DNA of 64,000 bases from Agarophyton chilense (Eukaryota > Rhodophyta > Florideophyceae > Gracilariales > Gracilariaceae). The notes under the pieces are model-generated. The model did no database searches and was not told the DNA's origin. It saw only the letters and a program-made list of their open reading frames with translations. The stretch lies in contig JARGXX010000105.1 of the NCBI GenBank assembly GCA_030374765.1, positions 620,001 to 684,000 of the forward strand. Direction: 5' to 3'. A program made the position numbers and the translations under genes. Positions 12,310 to 22,035 of the stretch are shown piece after piece (the first letter of the stretch is position 1; every line of letters starts with the position of its first letter).

Positions 12310-13340
12310 ATACGGCATTCATAAGCTATTGCTTGGGCGATACTCGATTACGAGAAGTTTTGAGAGGAATTAATTCATGGAAAGGTTTGGACAGGAGAAA
12401 TTTAATTAGGAAGTACTGTATTTAGTGTACACTGTAAGGCGCCATCACCAAATTTTTTATTTGGTATTATCTAGATAAGTGTGTAGTGGCACGCCACGTG
12501 TATGCATTACTGTACAGTACTTGCTTTGCCTCTTGGCACATTAAAGGGCGCAAGGCCCAGGTGAGGACGGCGGAGGGCCAACCAACAACCAACCAACCTA
12601 AACACCATCTTGGTGAGTCCTAGAAATCCTAAAGTGGTTCACCACAAAGAGGCACCTATAGTATCAGTTCGTAACCGTTCTGAGCTATAGCTCTTGTTCC
12701 GAGGATACCCTCTACTGATAAGCATTTACCGCCCTTTTTCTACACCTTTCTGTGTGTGTGTGTGTTGTTTCTTTGTTGTTTTCTCTACTGCTACCTGGTT
12801 ATTTGTGCTATCACAACGGTTGTCGAGCCGATCTCGTGTGCATTAAGTACTGCCGTATCTGGACATCCGTCTCCTGAGTACACGAATTATCCCCATTGTT
12901 CAGGCACAACTGGCTGCTTTCCGCACACTCTCTTCTTATTTAAGAACCGTCGCTCGCAAGGTGAGACCTGCTCTCCGCGGTTATTTCTGTGGATACCCAC
13001 TGCACCGAGACCTCTACAGTCTTCAGTGGAATGCCAAACGCGAGCCAGGGGTTTCGTTCTTTTGTCCAACCACATTAGTATTTCGGGCTTCTGTCGAGGG
13101 ACCGTCTGTCTCTCGTCCTGCCGAATCGACCTGAGTGGTTCTCGGCTTGCGAAGCAGTTCCTCCGGGTTGTCCAGAATTGGTTGCGCAAGTCCTCTCCGT
13201 GGGGGGAGGCCCCCCAACTGGTGCACTAGGCGCCTTAGTTAAGCGTCTCGGTACGTTTTTCGATGATATCTCAACTAAGGTCAACTAATGAGTCAACAGT
13301 TGCTATTTCAGTGACTCCTTCACCAAAAGGTACGGATTCA
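12310..13340. other. Spacer, possibly containing LTR-like sequence
   Basis: There is no coding frame I trust. The stretch has LTR-like texture: a TG-start block near 12481 (TGTGTAGTGGCACGCC), CAACCAACC repeats near 12582-12598, a TG microsatellite at 12750-12765 and a G6/C6 inverted repeat at 13202-13217. No second copy was found in the window, so I do not call it an LTR. Confidence 0.25.
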
Positions 13341-15902
13341 AGTCCAAATCCTCCCTTTCAATTACAAACGTGGTGAACACCAAATTCTAAGTCGGGAGAC
13401 CAAAATATGGTATAAACTATAACGGTAGAAGAGATGTAAGACTTGTCGGTTGTAGGGAGCGCGCAACTGGATCGACCTAGGAGGTGGAGATTGAAGATAC
13501 CTGTAAGGTGTGGCAGCATCAGGCACTGAAGGGTGCAACAGGAACGACGGGCGTACTGAGACCATGTATGTAGCCGGTGATGCACAGCACGCGCGAGTCC
13601 GGAAAACTGTAAGGACATTAGAATCACCTTTATGGTCGACTGTAGAATCCAAAAAGGGTTAAAAATAGTCTAGTAGATGCTTCACTTCACAATAGTGACC
13701 GGGGTGGCCATGCTTGGTGAAGATATATATCTAACCGGCCACCTAACCTACGGTGGCGCTCCTAGGCACGTGGTCACGGGAAGGTGCACTTGAGGTGCGC
13801 CTCCCTATCTACTTAATCATATCTATCTAATACTAAGTTAGCGAAAAGCTATACTAATTTCTATCTAAATCACTATAGTACACGGGGCATGCCTGCAAGC
13901 ATCTAGGTCCAACACGTGGCTTCATTACATTCTTAGTGTAGCTCACTACACTACAATTCCATAAAAACAGTCGGCTCCACGTTGGGCCCGTTTCTCTTGT
14001 TGACTCCCCATCTCTGGCATTATGGGACACTGTGTCACCAAAAAGGCACGGTCAATTATTGTGCTTACATTGGCATAAAAGTTATTAATACCTGCTGCAA
14101 TTCTGTCGCTTTCCATTCTCTACGGAACTTTATGGCCTATCTACTTTGCATGACTGGCTTATAGTGTTGGACACGGATTGTTTGTCGTCTTTTCGTGGGT
14201 TCTTCATCCAATCCGACCGGAGATGATACACAAATTGGAGGGTGTTGGCACGTACTGCTCAACTAGATGTCTTACAAAAGACCTTTTGTCAACCTTTCTT
14301 CGTCGTCATGGACGAGTTTGACCGCAATTCTGGTGTTTTCAGCGTTTCGTCAGCTCTCTCCTAAATGTCAATTCTTCCTACCTCATAGATAGCGTGTCTT
14401 CAATAATATGGCGATACAAAGCACTATATCTTTTTTGATCGCCATATCGAACCCTGCTACCAGAGACGATGAAAATCTTTTCAGACGGCAGTGGTCTCAA
14501 TCCAATTCTATTCTCAAAGTGGATGAGATTCGTGCCAAGATATTTGTTATGGGCGGTTTCTGGCTCAGCCGCGAGACTTGTGTCTCGCCTCTCGATATTT
14601 CCTCGGGTTGGCATTACTATCAACTGAACCCTCATGCTTATACCGAAAAAAAATTGAGCACTTTTCGAATGACGGAGATACAAATTTCTATATTTTCTCA
14701 TATCTCAGGAAAAAGGCTTATGAAATAACCATCGATACCGAGTTTAATTTCAGTGATGGCGACAATTCTCCAAATAGACCAACGCGTTGCCACTGGAAAA
14801 TCAAATATATTTAGAAAGATTACATATTGAAGTATCTCTTCATCGTACTTATGCGGAGGAGGAGCAAAATAAACTCCAACATAATACTAGCTATACCAAC
14901 CGAACCAATAGTTTCCATTTTCTGCTCAGTCGTTAAGTATGGCTTTCTTCGCGCCGCTTTTCTTCAGAAGTTGTTTATATATCAGATTTTAGACGATGTA
15001 CACCCTAAAAAAGGAGATTATTATTAGGCAAACAGCTTTGTGGTGCGCACGTTTCAACGCTATTTTTAATTCTTCGTATTGCGCCAAAGGTCAATCGAAT
15101 TGTTCAAGTCTATTTATTGCTTTTTTTCAGGACTTGCTGACCAAGTTTTTAGTCTTTTTTCAGTTAACATGAAACTAATAAATGATCAAACACGACTCAA
15201 AGTGCCACAAAAGTTTTCGTCATGAACAACTGCCAGATGTAACACTACAGCACTTACCTGACTAGAAGTCATCTGAGCAAGTTCTTTGACTGCGACTTAT
15301 CCACTACGCTTGTTATTCGCCCAGAAATAGTTCGCGTTCGAGGAAATATGCGGCGACGATGCCGTGATGACGGGACTCGTTAGCATTCGTATTGCACGAC
15401 GTTATCGTTCATCTCTTTTTTGAAAAAGCGCGCCAATTTCGCTTTTAAGCTCACGGAAATGTGCCAGGAAGCGTGGTTTCTTACGGCCAAGGAAAGTAAC
15501 GCGCATATGCGTCTCCGGCCATTAGCGTGAGCTAGACGTAAAAATTTGCTTGCTTGGCACAAAGTAATTGGTTTTTGAGGAGCTTACAGTAGATGAATGA
15601 ATACAGTAAGGATCGCCCCAATTTTTAGTAAGATCTGGGCACTTTTCGGCACATGCCACACAGCATGTATACTCTCTATAAGCGGTTTGGATGGGCGTGT
15701 GTGTGTTTCTGTTTCAGAGGTCCAACATCTTTCTTTAACACTCTAGCTGCGAAGGAGAAGATGGAAATGAGGGAGAGAAAAAGAAAGGCGGTAAGCTGAT
15801 CCTTGATGAAAGCACTAACATGTTACTCTACAAGTAAAACAAAAAGCCACGAGCCCCCAGCCAGCAACGTGAATTAGTTAAGGGACCACAGCACTACAAA
15901 AT
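13341..15902. other. Gene-poor stretch with unexplained open frames
   Basis: Overlapping open frames occur on both strands at 13358-13652 and 14378-14814 and on the plus strand at 14827-15027. None contains a motif I know. The plus frame continuing from 14578 through 14814 (stop) to 15027 stays in phase and ends in a hydrophobic-aromatic segment, so a decayed gene is possible. From about 13690 to 13990 the base pattern (CTATCTA-type AT-rich blocks, CACGTGG) resembles LTR sequence but has no partner. 15030-15902 shows nothing beyond a short TG run near 15697 and the 3' flank of actin. Confidence 0.25.
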
Positions 15903-17208
15903 TTAGAAGCACTTGCGGTGAACGATTGACGGACCCATTTCATCATATTCGCCCTTGGATACCCACATCTGCTGGAAAGTGGACAGAGATGAAAGGATAG
16001 AACCACCAATCCAGACAGAGTATTGACGCTCCGGTGGAGCAACGACCTTGATCTTCATTGATGGTGGGGCAAGTTGTTCCAATTCCTTTTGAACACGGGA
16101 AGCGATGCCCTTAAACATTGTCGTACCACCGGACATGACAATCTAAATATGTGTTAAGTAAAATTAAGAGATAAAGGGTTAGAAAAATGATAATGAAAGC
16201 TGTTGCGGTCAAACAAATGGCGCACGCGAGTCAGAAAACTTACGTTGTTGTAAAGATCCTTACGGATATCAATATCAGTCTTCATGATGGAATCGTAGGC
16301 GGTCTTGTGCATACCCGACATTTCGTTTCCGAGGAGTTCGGGCTTGAAAAGAGCTTCGGGGCACTGGAAACGCTCGGCGGCGACAGTGATAGTCTGGCCG
16401 TCAGGAAGCTCGTACTCCTTCTCGAGAGCTGAGTTAGTGTCAGCACCTGCTAATTCCTTCTCGTAGTCCTCAGAAACGTAGCACAGCTGCTGCTTAATGT
16501 CACGAACAATTTCTTTTTCAGCAGAGGTGGTGAAAGAATAGCCACGCTGTTGCAAAAGCTTAGCCAACCACTCTGTAAGATCGCGACCAGCAAGATCGAT
16601 ACGCAAGACAGCGTGGGGAAGGGAGTAACCCTCATAGATAGGGACAGTGTGGGTGACACCATCTCCGGAATCAACGACGATACCAGAAGTACGTCCAGAG
16701 GCATAGAGAGACAAGACGGCCTGGATGGCGACGTAGAAGGCTGGGATAGAGAAAGACTCAAACATGATTTGAGTCATACGCTCACGGTTGGCCTTCGGGT
16801 TGAGGGGGGCCTCTGTGAGCAGCACAGGGTGCTCCTGCGGATCGACGCGAAGTTCAGAGTAGAAGGCATGATGCCAGATCTTTTCCATATCGTCCCAGTT
16901 GGTGACGATACCGTGCTCGAGTGGGTATTTAATGATGAGGACACCGCGACGAGCCATGGCTCCGTCACCGACGTATTCGTCCTTGGTGCCAGATCCAACC
17001 ATGATACCCTACGACCAGAAAGACAAACGACATTTGAGTTAGATTGCGAAAGGCGGGAGTGCGAGACGAGAGGGAGTTAGGGACATACCTTCTGCTTAGG
17101 CTTGCCGATGACGGCCGGGAAGACAGCCTTAGGGGCGTCCTCACCGGCAAGGCCAGTCTTGCATCGACCGGAGCCATTGTCAATGACGACAGCGGGTTTG
17201 AACTGCAT
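15903..17208 (-). CDS. Actin, three exons
   Basis: This is cytoskeletal actin, the ATP-binding subunit of microfilaments. Splicing 17208-17089, 17008-16244 and 16142-15903 gives 374 residues, the normal family length. Exon 1 is 40 codons ([20 protein letters not shown], phosphate-1 loop). Exon 2 starts [15 protein letters not shown] and holds [20 protein letters not shown] (phosphate-2 loop). Exon 3 starts [13 protein letters not shown] and ends in the canonical HRKCF. Introns are 80 bp (17088-17009, GTATGT..GTAG) and 101 bp (16243-16143, GTAAGT..TTAG), both phase 0. The N-terminus lacks the usual run of acidic residues (MQF instead of MxDDE), and some residues near position 40 (IGKPKQK) differ from the common GRPRHT. 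It is therefore a divergent but apparently intact actin. A CT-rich leader precedes the ATG. Confidence 0.95.
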
Positions 17209-18152
17209 GATAGCTGATTCGTGAGTGATAGAAAGGAGGAGAGTTGGGAAATGTATAAAGAAGGGCGAGCGGAAGCAATATGCGAAGCACGGGCGAAGCA
17301 GAGATGCGGAAGCAAGTAGGCAGGCAGAGAAGCGGGGGCGGAGGGCGTGAAAGAGGGGAGGTTGAAGCTTGAAGCTTTTATACTGTCAGTGTAAGAGGAG
17401 AATGCTAACGAGAGCAAAAATGCAGATGGCTGCGGGAGGGGGGGAGGGGTACAGGGCGGCGAGGAGAGGTGCGAATCGGTGGACAAAGGCGGCGCAGACG
17501 GTGTACGGTGTACGGCACACGGCACGGCAATGCGTTTCGGCGTGTATGGAGAGGGCCTGCTGGAAGGCGACGCGCAGCGTGGCTGTCAACGCAATAGAAA
17601 AAGCGCGTGCGCCGTCAGCAAACGACGCGATGCAACACAGTGATCGGTTGTGCATTATCAGCCGAACAGCGGCTGATACCGGCGCGACACGCAGTGTGCA
17701 AACGGCATCGTGCCGCGGGCCACGGCGGCGCGGCCACGCAGTTGTTCTCTCATTCCGTCCATTGGCGGCGCCGTACGTGCTGGCCGCCGGTGCCGACGCC
17801 CGACCGTCTGCGCGCGTGGCCGCCTCCTCGCGCGTGGCTGCATTCGAATTTGAATTACGAACGTATCTAGCTTACGTCACCCGCTGTCCCCCACTTGCCA
17901 CATGTACTCCCTGGAAACGTGGCTTGCTGTTCATCGTGGCATTGTTGTCCAAGCGCTCGCTCATCGTGCGAAGAGTAAGCGCTACCAGCCACACGTTAGA
18001 TCTGGCGCAGTGAAACACAATCCCCGCACCTGCATCTGCTCAAACCTCTGTACCCTCGCTTTAATCTTCGATTCATCTCCACTCCTGTCGCCCCCCCCCC
18101 CCCCCCCCGCCGCCTCCGCCACCCTCGCGTCTTCCCACCGTACGCCGTCGTT
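17209..18152. promoter_or_regulatory. Divergent promoter region between actin and aminomethyltransferase genes
   Basis: The two genes are transcribed away from each other across 944 bp. The actin side is CT-rich (on the minus strand). The middle is GC-rich with many CG dinucleotides, and the plus side ends in an 18-base cytosine run followed by a CCGCC-rich leader. Long arginine- and alanine-rich frames here on both strands are products of high GC, not genes. No TATA box stands out. Confidence 0.5.
18091..18108 (+). repeat. Poly(C) tract, 18 C, in the leader of the T-protein gene
   Basis: Eighteen consecutive cytosines end 44 bases before the ATG at 18153. A 15-base tract sits in the same position relative to the next plus-strand gene (20367-20381). 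Read directly from the sequence, although homopolymer length is prone to sequencing error. Confidence 0.8.
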
Positions 18153-19391
18153 ATGATTTCCGTCCGCTCCTCACTTCTGTACACTGCGCGCACGCTGGCG
18201 CGTAGCTCGCTGGCGCGTAGCTCGCCGGCGCATCGCTCGCTGGCCGTACCTGCTTCCGCCGAGCCCGCGCTCAAGGCCACCGTGCTGCACGACAAGCACG
18301 TCGAGCTCGGCGGAAAGATGGTGCCCTTCGCGGGCTACTCCATGCCGGTGCAGTACCCGGACGGAATCAAGGATTCGCACCTGTTTGTGCGCTCCTCGGC
18401 CGGCCTGTTTGATGTGTCGCACATGGGGCAGATTGTGCTGCACGGCACTGATCGCGTGCGCTTTCTCGAGCAACTGGTCGTCGCCGATGTGGCAGCCATC
18501 CAGCCGACTCGCGCACAGCTGTCCGTCATTACCACCCCCGAGGGCGGCATTATCGATGATACTATCATCTCCAACCTGGGCAATTCTATTGGCATGGTCA
18601 TCAATGGCGCTTGCAAGGACAAGGACATAGCGCACATCAGACAGCATATGCAAGCCGCCAATGCCAATGGCATGGATGTCACTCTGGAGATTCTCGACAA
18701 TCACCAACTGCTCGCCCTACAGGGCCCGAAGGCCATGACGGTCATGTCGCAACTTGTGCCAGATTTCGACTTTGTCAAGATGCCGTTCATGTCTTGCGCA
18801 CCAATGAGTGTGGGCGGAGTTTCGTGCCACGTGACACGTTGTGGATACACGGGTGAGGATGGCTTTGAGTTGTCAGTGCCAGCTGAGAGCACTGTGCAAT
18901 TGTTCGAAACGCTTATTGGTCGGGAGGACGTGCGGCCAACTGGATTGGGCGCGCGCGATTCGCTGCGGCTGGAGGCCGGACTGTGTCTGTACGGAAACGA
19001 CATTGATGACACCACCTCACCCGTGGAGGCTGCGCTGACGTGGACAATTGGGAAGAGGCGAAGAGAGGAGGGTGGTTTCCTTGGCGCTGAGACCATTCTC
19101 AAGCATCTGAATGAAGGCATTACTCGGCGAAGGATGGCATTTGTGTTGCCCAAGGGGGCGCCGGCTCGTGGGGGGGAGACGCTACTGAACGAGGATGGAG
19201 AGAGCGTAGGCACAGTTACTAGTGGCGGTTTCAGCCCGACATTGGGAATGGCTATTGGAATGGGGTATGCCAACAAGCCGTTCAACAAGACGGGAACAAA
19301 GCTGAATGTGCAAGTTCGGTCGCGCTTGAATGCGGTGGAGGTGCGAAAGATGCCCCTGGTACCAAGCAGGTACTACAAGGTGCCCGAGTAG
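18153..19391 (+). CDS. GCVT: Aminomethyltransferase, glycine cleavage system T protein, mitochondrial
   Basis: This is the T protein of the mitochondrial glycine cleavage complex. It releases ammonia from the aminomethyl group carried by the H protein and passes the one-carbon unit to tetrahydrofolate. In photosynthetic cells this is part of photorespiration. The 412-residue, intron-less product starts with an Arg/Ser/Ala-rich mitochondrial presequence (about residues 1-35, including a small LARSS-type internal repeat). The folate-binding core follows: HVELGGKMVPFAGYSMPVQY, SAGLFDVSHMGQI, then GYTGEDGFELSVP, GLGARDSLRLEAGLCLYGND and a C-terminal barrel with GTVTSGGFSPTLGMAIGMGY. Length and motifs match the family. 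ATG 18153 is chosen because it provides the presequence and follows the C-tract leader. Confidence 0.95.
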   Translation: MISVRSSLLYTARTLARSSLARSSPAHRSLAVPASAEPALKATVLHDKHVELGGKMVPFAGYSMPVQYPDGIKDSHLFVRSSAGLFDVSHMGQIVLHGTDRVRFLEQLVVADVAAIQPTRAQLSVITTPEGGIIDDTIISNLGNSIGMVINGACKDKDIAHIRQHMQAANANGMDVTLEILDNHQLLALQGPKAMTVMSQLVPDFDFVKMPFMSCAPMSVGGVSCHVTRCGYTGEDGFELSVPAESTVQLFETLIGREDVRPTGLGARDSLRLEAGLCLYGNDIDDTTSPVEAALTWTIGKRRREEGGFLGAETILKHLNEGITRRRMAFVLPKGAPARGGETLLNEDGESVGTVTSGGFSPTLGMAIGMGYANKPFNKTGTKLNVQVRSRLNAVEVRKMPLVPSRYYKVPE

Positions 19392-20418
19392 AAGCATTGT
19401 GAGCAGCTGTTAGAAGAAAAGTTGCTGTGGCGATGTATTACCTAAGTTACTGTACTACGGCAGCCTCGTTATGTGCGAATGAAACGGCAAGATTGCGCAA
19501 GACAAGACGAAGAGTTAATATGCATGGCGTCGCTGCGACGGCCCAGCAACAAAGGTCACATTTTTCTTTTTTTTTTGCTTGCCCCTCAGTTTTTGAAAAC
19601 ACGCGGCTCATGCTCCGTGCCGTATAAAGCAGGTATTTTTCAATGCACTCCTAGCCTATGATTTCTACGAAGGCAGGTAGGTAAGTTAATGACCGTCGAT
19701 GCTGCACAAGTCGCTGATGCGCTCTAGTCGATGATGCCGTTCGCACAGCTCTTGTTTGAAGAAAGGGACGCCAAGCGCACACCGCGCCACCGAATCGCCA
19801 AGTAATGACCATGCATTCGGAGCAAGTTGCACGGTTGCTGTTTGTCCGTTCAAGGCGTAGAAAAGAACGTTGAGATTTAAGCTCCGACCACTGCCAATGC
19901 AAAATGATTTAATCGGCTCTTGTATGCTTCGGCAGAAAGCTGTTGAGAGTCGCACTGGCGGTGACGCCGTCGCATTCGAGACGCAAGCGACACGCGAGAC
20001 GCAAATGGCGCGAGTTTGGGCAAGCGCGCAATCAATCTCTGTGCGGCAACAACAACATACGGGGCGCACACACGCAGCCCCGCCTTTTCGGCCCACCTGC
20101 ACAAAACGCTTTCCATCACAATCGCGCGTATGCCGCGAATCTTGCCAACACTGAGGGGTGCGCGTGTAAGGCGTCGCGCACACGTGGCCACTCACCCTGT
20201 CGCGCATCAACAATTCGCTGCACGCATCCCTCGTCCAATGGGTGTGGCCCACATGGCGGCCGCATTCCGCCGTAAATCCCCCAAAGCGCAGCCAGTCGTG
20301 CGCCCTGTGCAGCCCATCAAACCGCGACGCGTCGCCACAGTCGTCTTCAGCGGCGCACCTCTCAATCCCCCCCCCCCCCCCACCTTCGCACCTTTCTCCC
20401 TCCCTTCCTTCTCCCACA
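19392..20418. other. Intergenic region upstream of the SGNH gene
   Basis: No gene is seen. Open frames on both strands here are rich in Arg, Cys and Ala and have no motifs. A T-rich patch lies at 19561-19576. The right end (20345-20418) is a pyrimidine-rich leader carrying the C15 tract. Confidence 0.4.
20367..20381 (+). repeat. Poly(C) tract, 15 C, upstream of the SGNH hydrolase start
   Basis: Fifteen consecutive cytosines end 37 bases before the ATG at 20419, in a pyrimidine-rich stretch (CTCCCTCCCTTCCTTCTCCC). Its placement parallels the C18 tract of the preceding gene and supports 20419, rather than the upstream in-frame ATG at 20242, as the start. Confidence 0.75.
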
Positions 20419-22035
20419 ATGCGCCCGCGCTCCCGACTGTCGCAAGTCACCGCGCGACGTCCGCCCCGCGCTCCCCCTCCCCCGCCCGCCGCTGACTCCA
20501 GCCAAGATCCTAACGGAACCATCTACGAAGAGTCGCTTCACTACGTGCGCGTCCAACGTATCAAGCACCCCCTCGACCTCAGGCCGGTGCCGTCTACTTC
20601 AGTTCCCGAGCTTGCTTATCCGCGCCCTCCAACACCACCCGACTCAGAAGTTGGCTCCGAATCTTCTTCCTCTTCTTCCCCGCCCTCTTCCTCCTCCTCC
20701 TTTCACTCTGCTTGTGACCACTTTAGCCCGTATCCCGCACCCTCTGCCGTCTCCGCCCCAGTTGGACGCACTGGAATTGGCGAGATTGACGATTCCACCA
20801 CCACCACAACCTCCTCACGTACCTCCAGTAAGCGTTTGCGAGTCAAGATGGCTGCCTCAGTTGTCTCAAAGCCTATCAAAAAGAGCTACTTCGGTATGGT
20901 CGCCGGCCTTGCCAGTTCAGTTGGCCTTGGCCAGGCCATGTTTCTCAAGGCCACCTACGAGTCTCCTCCGGATGCCAAGGGGCCTCGCTCGGGAGTCGAG
21001 CGACCTGTTCGTCTCACCGAAACTCTGTCCAGCGCTGAAGGTCATGTTTCCCGAATAGTACCAGCTCCCGCTGCTGCTGCCGTCGCCGCCGAGCAAAAGA
21101 TTTCCCAAGCCGTAAGAAATGCTGTCGAGGGTGCCAAAGCCCAACTGGCCAACGTTAAATTCACGCCACTCACCCACCAGCAAGATAGGCGCCACCACGT
21201 AAGGAGGAAGCGCATCCTTATTATTGGCGACTCCCTCGTCAGTGGTGTGGGTGGAGAATCTAGTTTTGACAATGGGCCTAGTGATGGTCCTGCTCTTCCC
21301 AGGCAAGTTGCCCGCTATCTCTCTGAAATGCTCGATATTGACGTGCAGTGGAATGCAATGAGCCTCACAGGCGGTGATGTTCGAATGCTCAAGCGAAAGA
21401 TAATCCCAATGCTTGTCCGTGAGCGGGAGCGTGGTACCATTGGTGACATTTCCGCTGTCGTGCTCGTCACTGGCGTAAACGATTGGAAGCGTATATCCCC
21501 CATCCGAACTGCCAACAAGTTCCGCCAGGATCTTTCCGAGTTCATTGAAGGAATTCGTCAACAGGTTGGACACGACTGCTCTGTATTCTTGCCAGCCATC
21601 CCAGGTGTGCATCATACTCCGAGGTTCCATGAACCTCTGCGCTCCATTGTCATATTCCTTAACGATTATTGGGATTCACAGAAATTGCAGCTGTCACGCA
21701 CTATGAGAAAGGTGTATTTTGTTGGCCAACCGCCAAACCACGAATGGGGAACCAATCCAGTCCAGTACTTCTCCACCCTCGATCGCGTGCATCCTTCAGA
21801 GCTTGGGTACAAAAGGTGGGCCGAAAGAATTGCGGAGCATATGGTGACGGCATTCAAAAAGGGTGTTTTGGCCGCAACGAGTGTTACTCATCGTGCCAGT
21901 GCACGCGCCAGTGCAGCTGCCGTTGGTGCTGTCGAACAAGCGGCTGACGTGGCCGATGCCGCCACGAAAGACATAACTCGAGCTTCTGCAGCAGTAGCGG
22001 CAGCGGCGGGGACTAGTGTAACACCAAAGGGGTAA
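20419..22035 (+). CDS. SGNH/GDSL-type hydrolase with long disordered N-terminus
   Basis: The product (538 residues from ATG 20419) is a predicted esterase/lipase-fold hydrolase of unknown substrate. Blocks are in order: IIGDSLVSGVGG (block I, nucleophile Ser), SLTGGDVRML (Gly block), VVLVTGVNDW (Asn block) and DRVHPSELGY (Asp-x-x-His block). The catalytic set is therefore complete. Residues 1 to about 130 are proline- and serine-rich and low in complexity. A short hydrophobic stretch (about residues 160-180, GMVAGLASSVGLGQAMF) could be a membrane anchor or part of a targeting region. The C-terminus is alanine- and serine-rich. The frame is open further upstream to ATG 20242, but that extension would be translated through the poly(C) tract and is unlikely. 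No intron is needed. Confidence 0.75.
   Translation: MRPRSRLSQVTARRPPRAPPPPPAADSSQDPNGTIYEESLHYVRVQRIKHPLDLRPVPSTSVPELAYPRPPTPPDSEVGSESSSSSSPPSSSSSFHSACDHFSPYPAPSAVSAPVGRTGIGEIDDSTTTTTSSRTSSKRLRVKMAASVVSKPIKKSYFGMVAGLASSVGLGQAMFLKATYESPPDAKGPRSGVERPVRLTETLSSAEGHVSRIVPAPAAAAVAAEQKISQAVRNAVEGAKAQLANVKFTPLTHQQDRRHHVRRKRILIIGDSLVSGVGGESSFDNGPSDGPALPRQVARYLSEMLDIDVQWNAMSLTGGDVRMLKRKIIPMLVRERERGTIGDISAVVLVTGVNDWKRISPIRTANKFRQDLSEFIEGIRQQVGHDCSVFLPAIPGVHHTPRFHEPLRSIVIFLNDYWDSQKLQLSRTMRKVYFVGQPPNHEWGTNPVQYFSTLDRVHPSELGYKRWAERIAEHMVTAFKKGVLAATSVTHRASARASAAAVGAVEQAADVADAATKDITRASAAVAAAAGTSVTPKG

Noticed and set aside
13300..13360. tRNA-like B-box (GGATTCAAGTCC)
   Set aside because: No matching A-box, acceptor stem or cloverleaf could be built around it.
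17369..18013. Long plus-strand frame (214 codons) between actin and the T-protein gene
   Set aside because: It is Arg/Ala/Cys-rich, overlaps equally long frames on the other strand, and lies in CG-rich promoter DNA.
18171..19288. Minus-strand frames of 178 and 195 codons inside the T-protein gene
   Set aside because: They are antisense shadows of a well-supported conserved gene with strong codon bias.
20242..20418. Longer N-terminus for the SGNH hydrolase starting at 20242
   Set aside because: It would translate the C15 tract and a pyrimidine-rich leader. The ATG at 20419 fits the leader pattern of the neighbouring gene.
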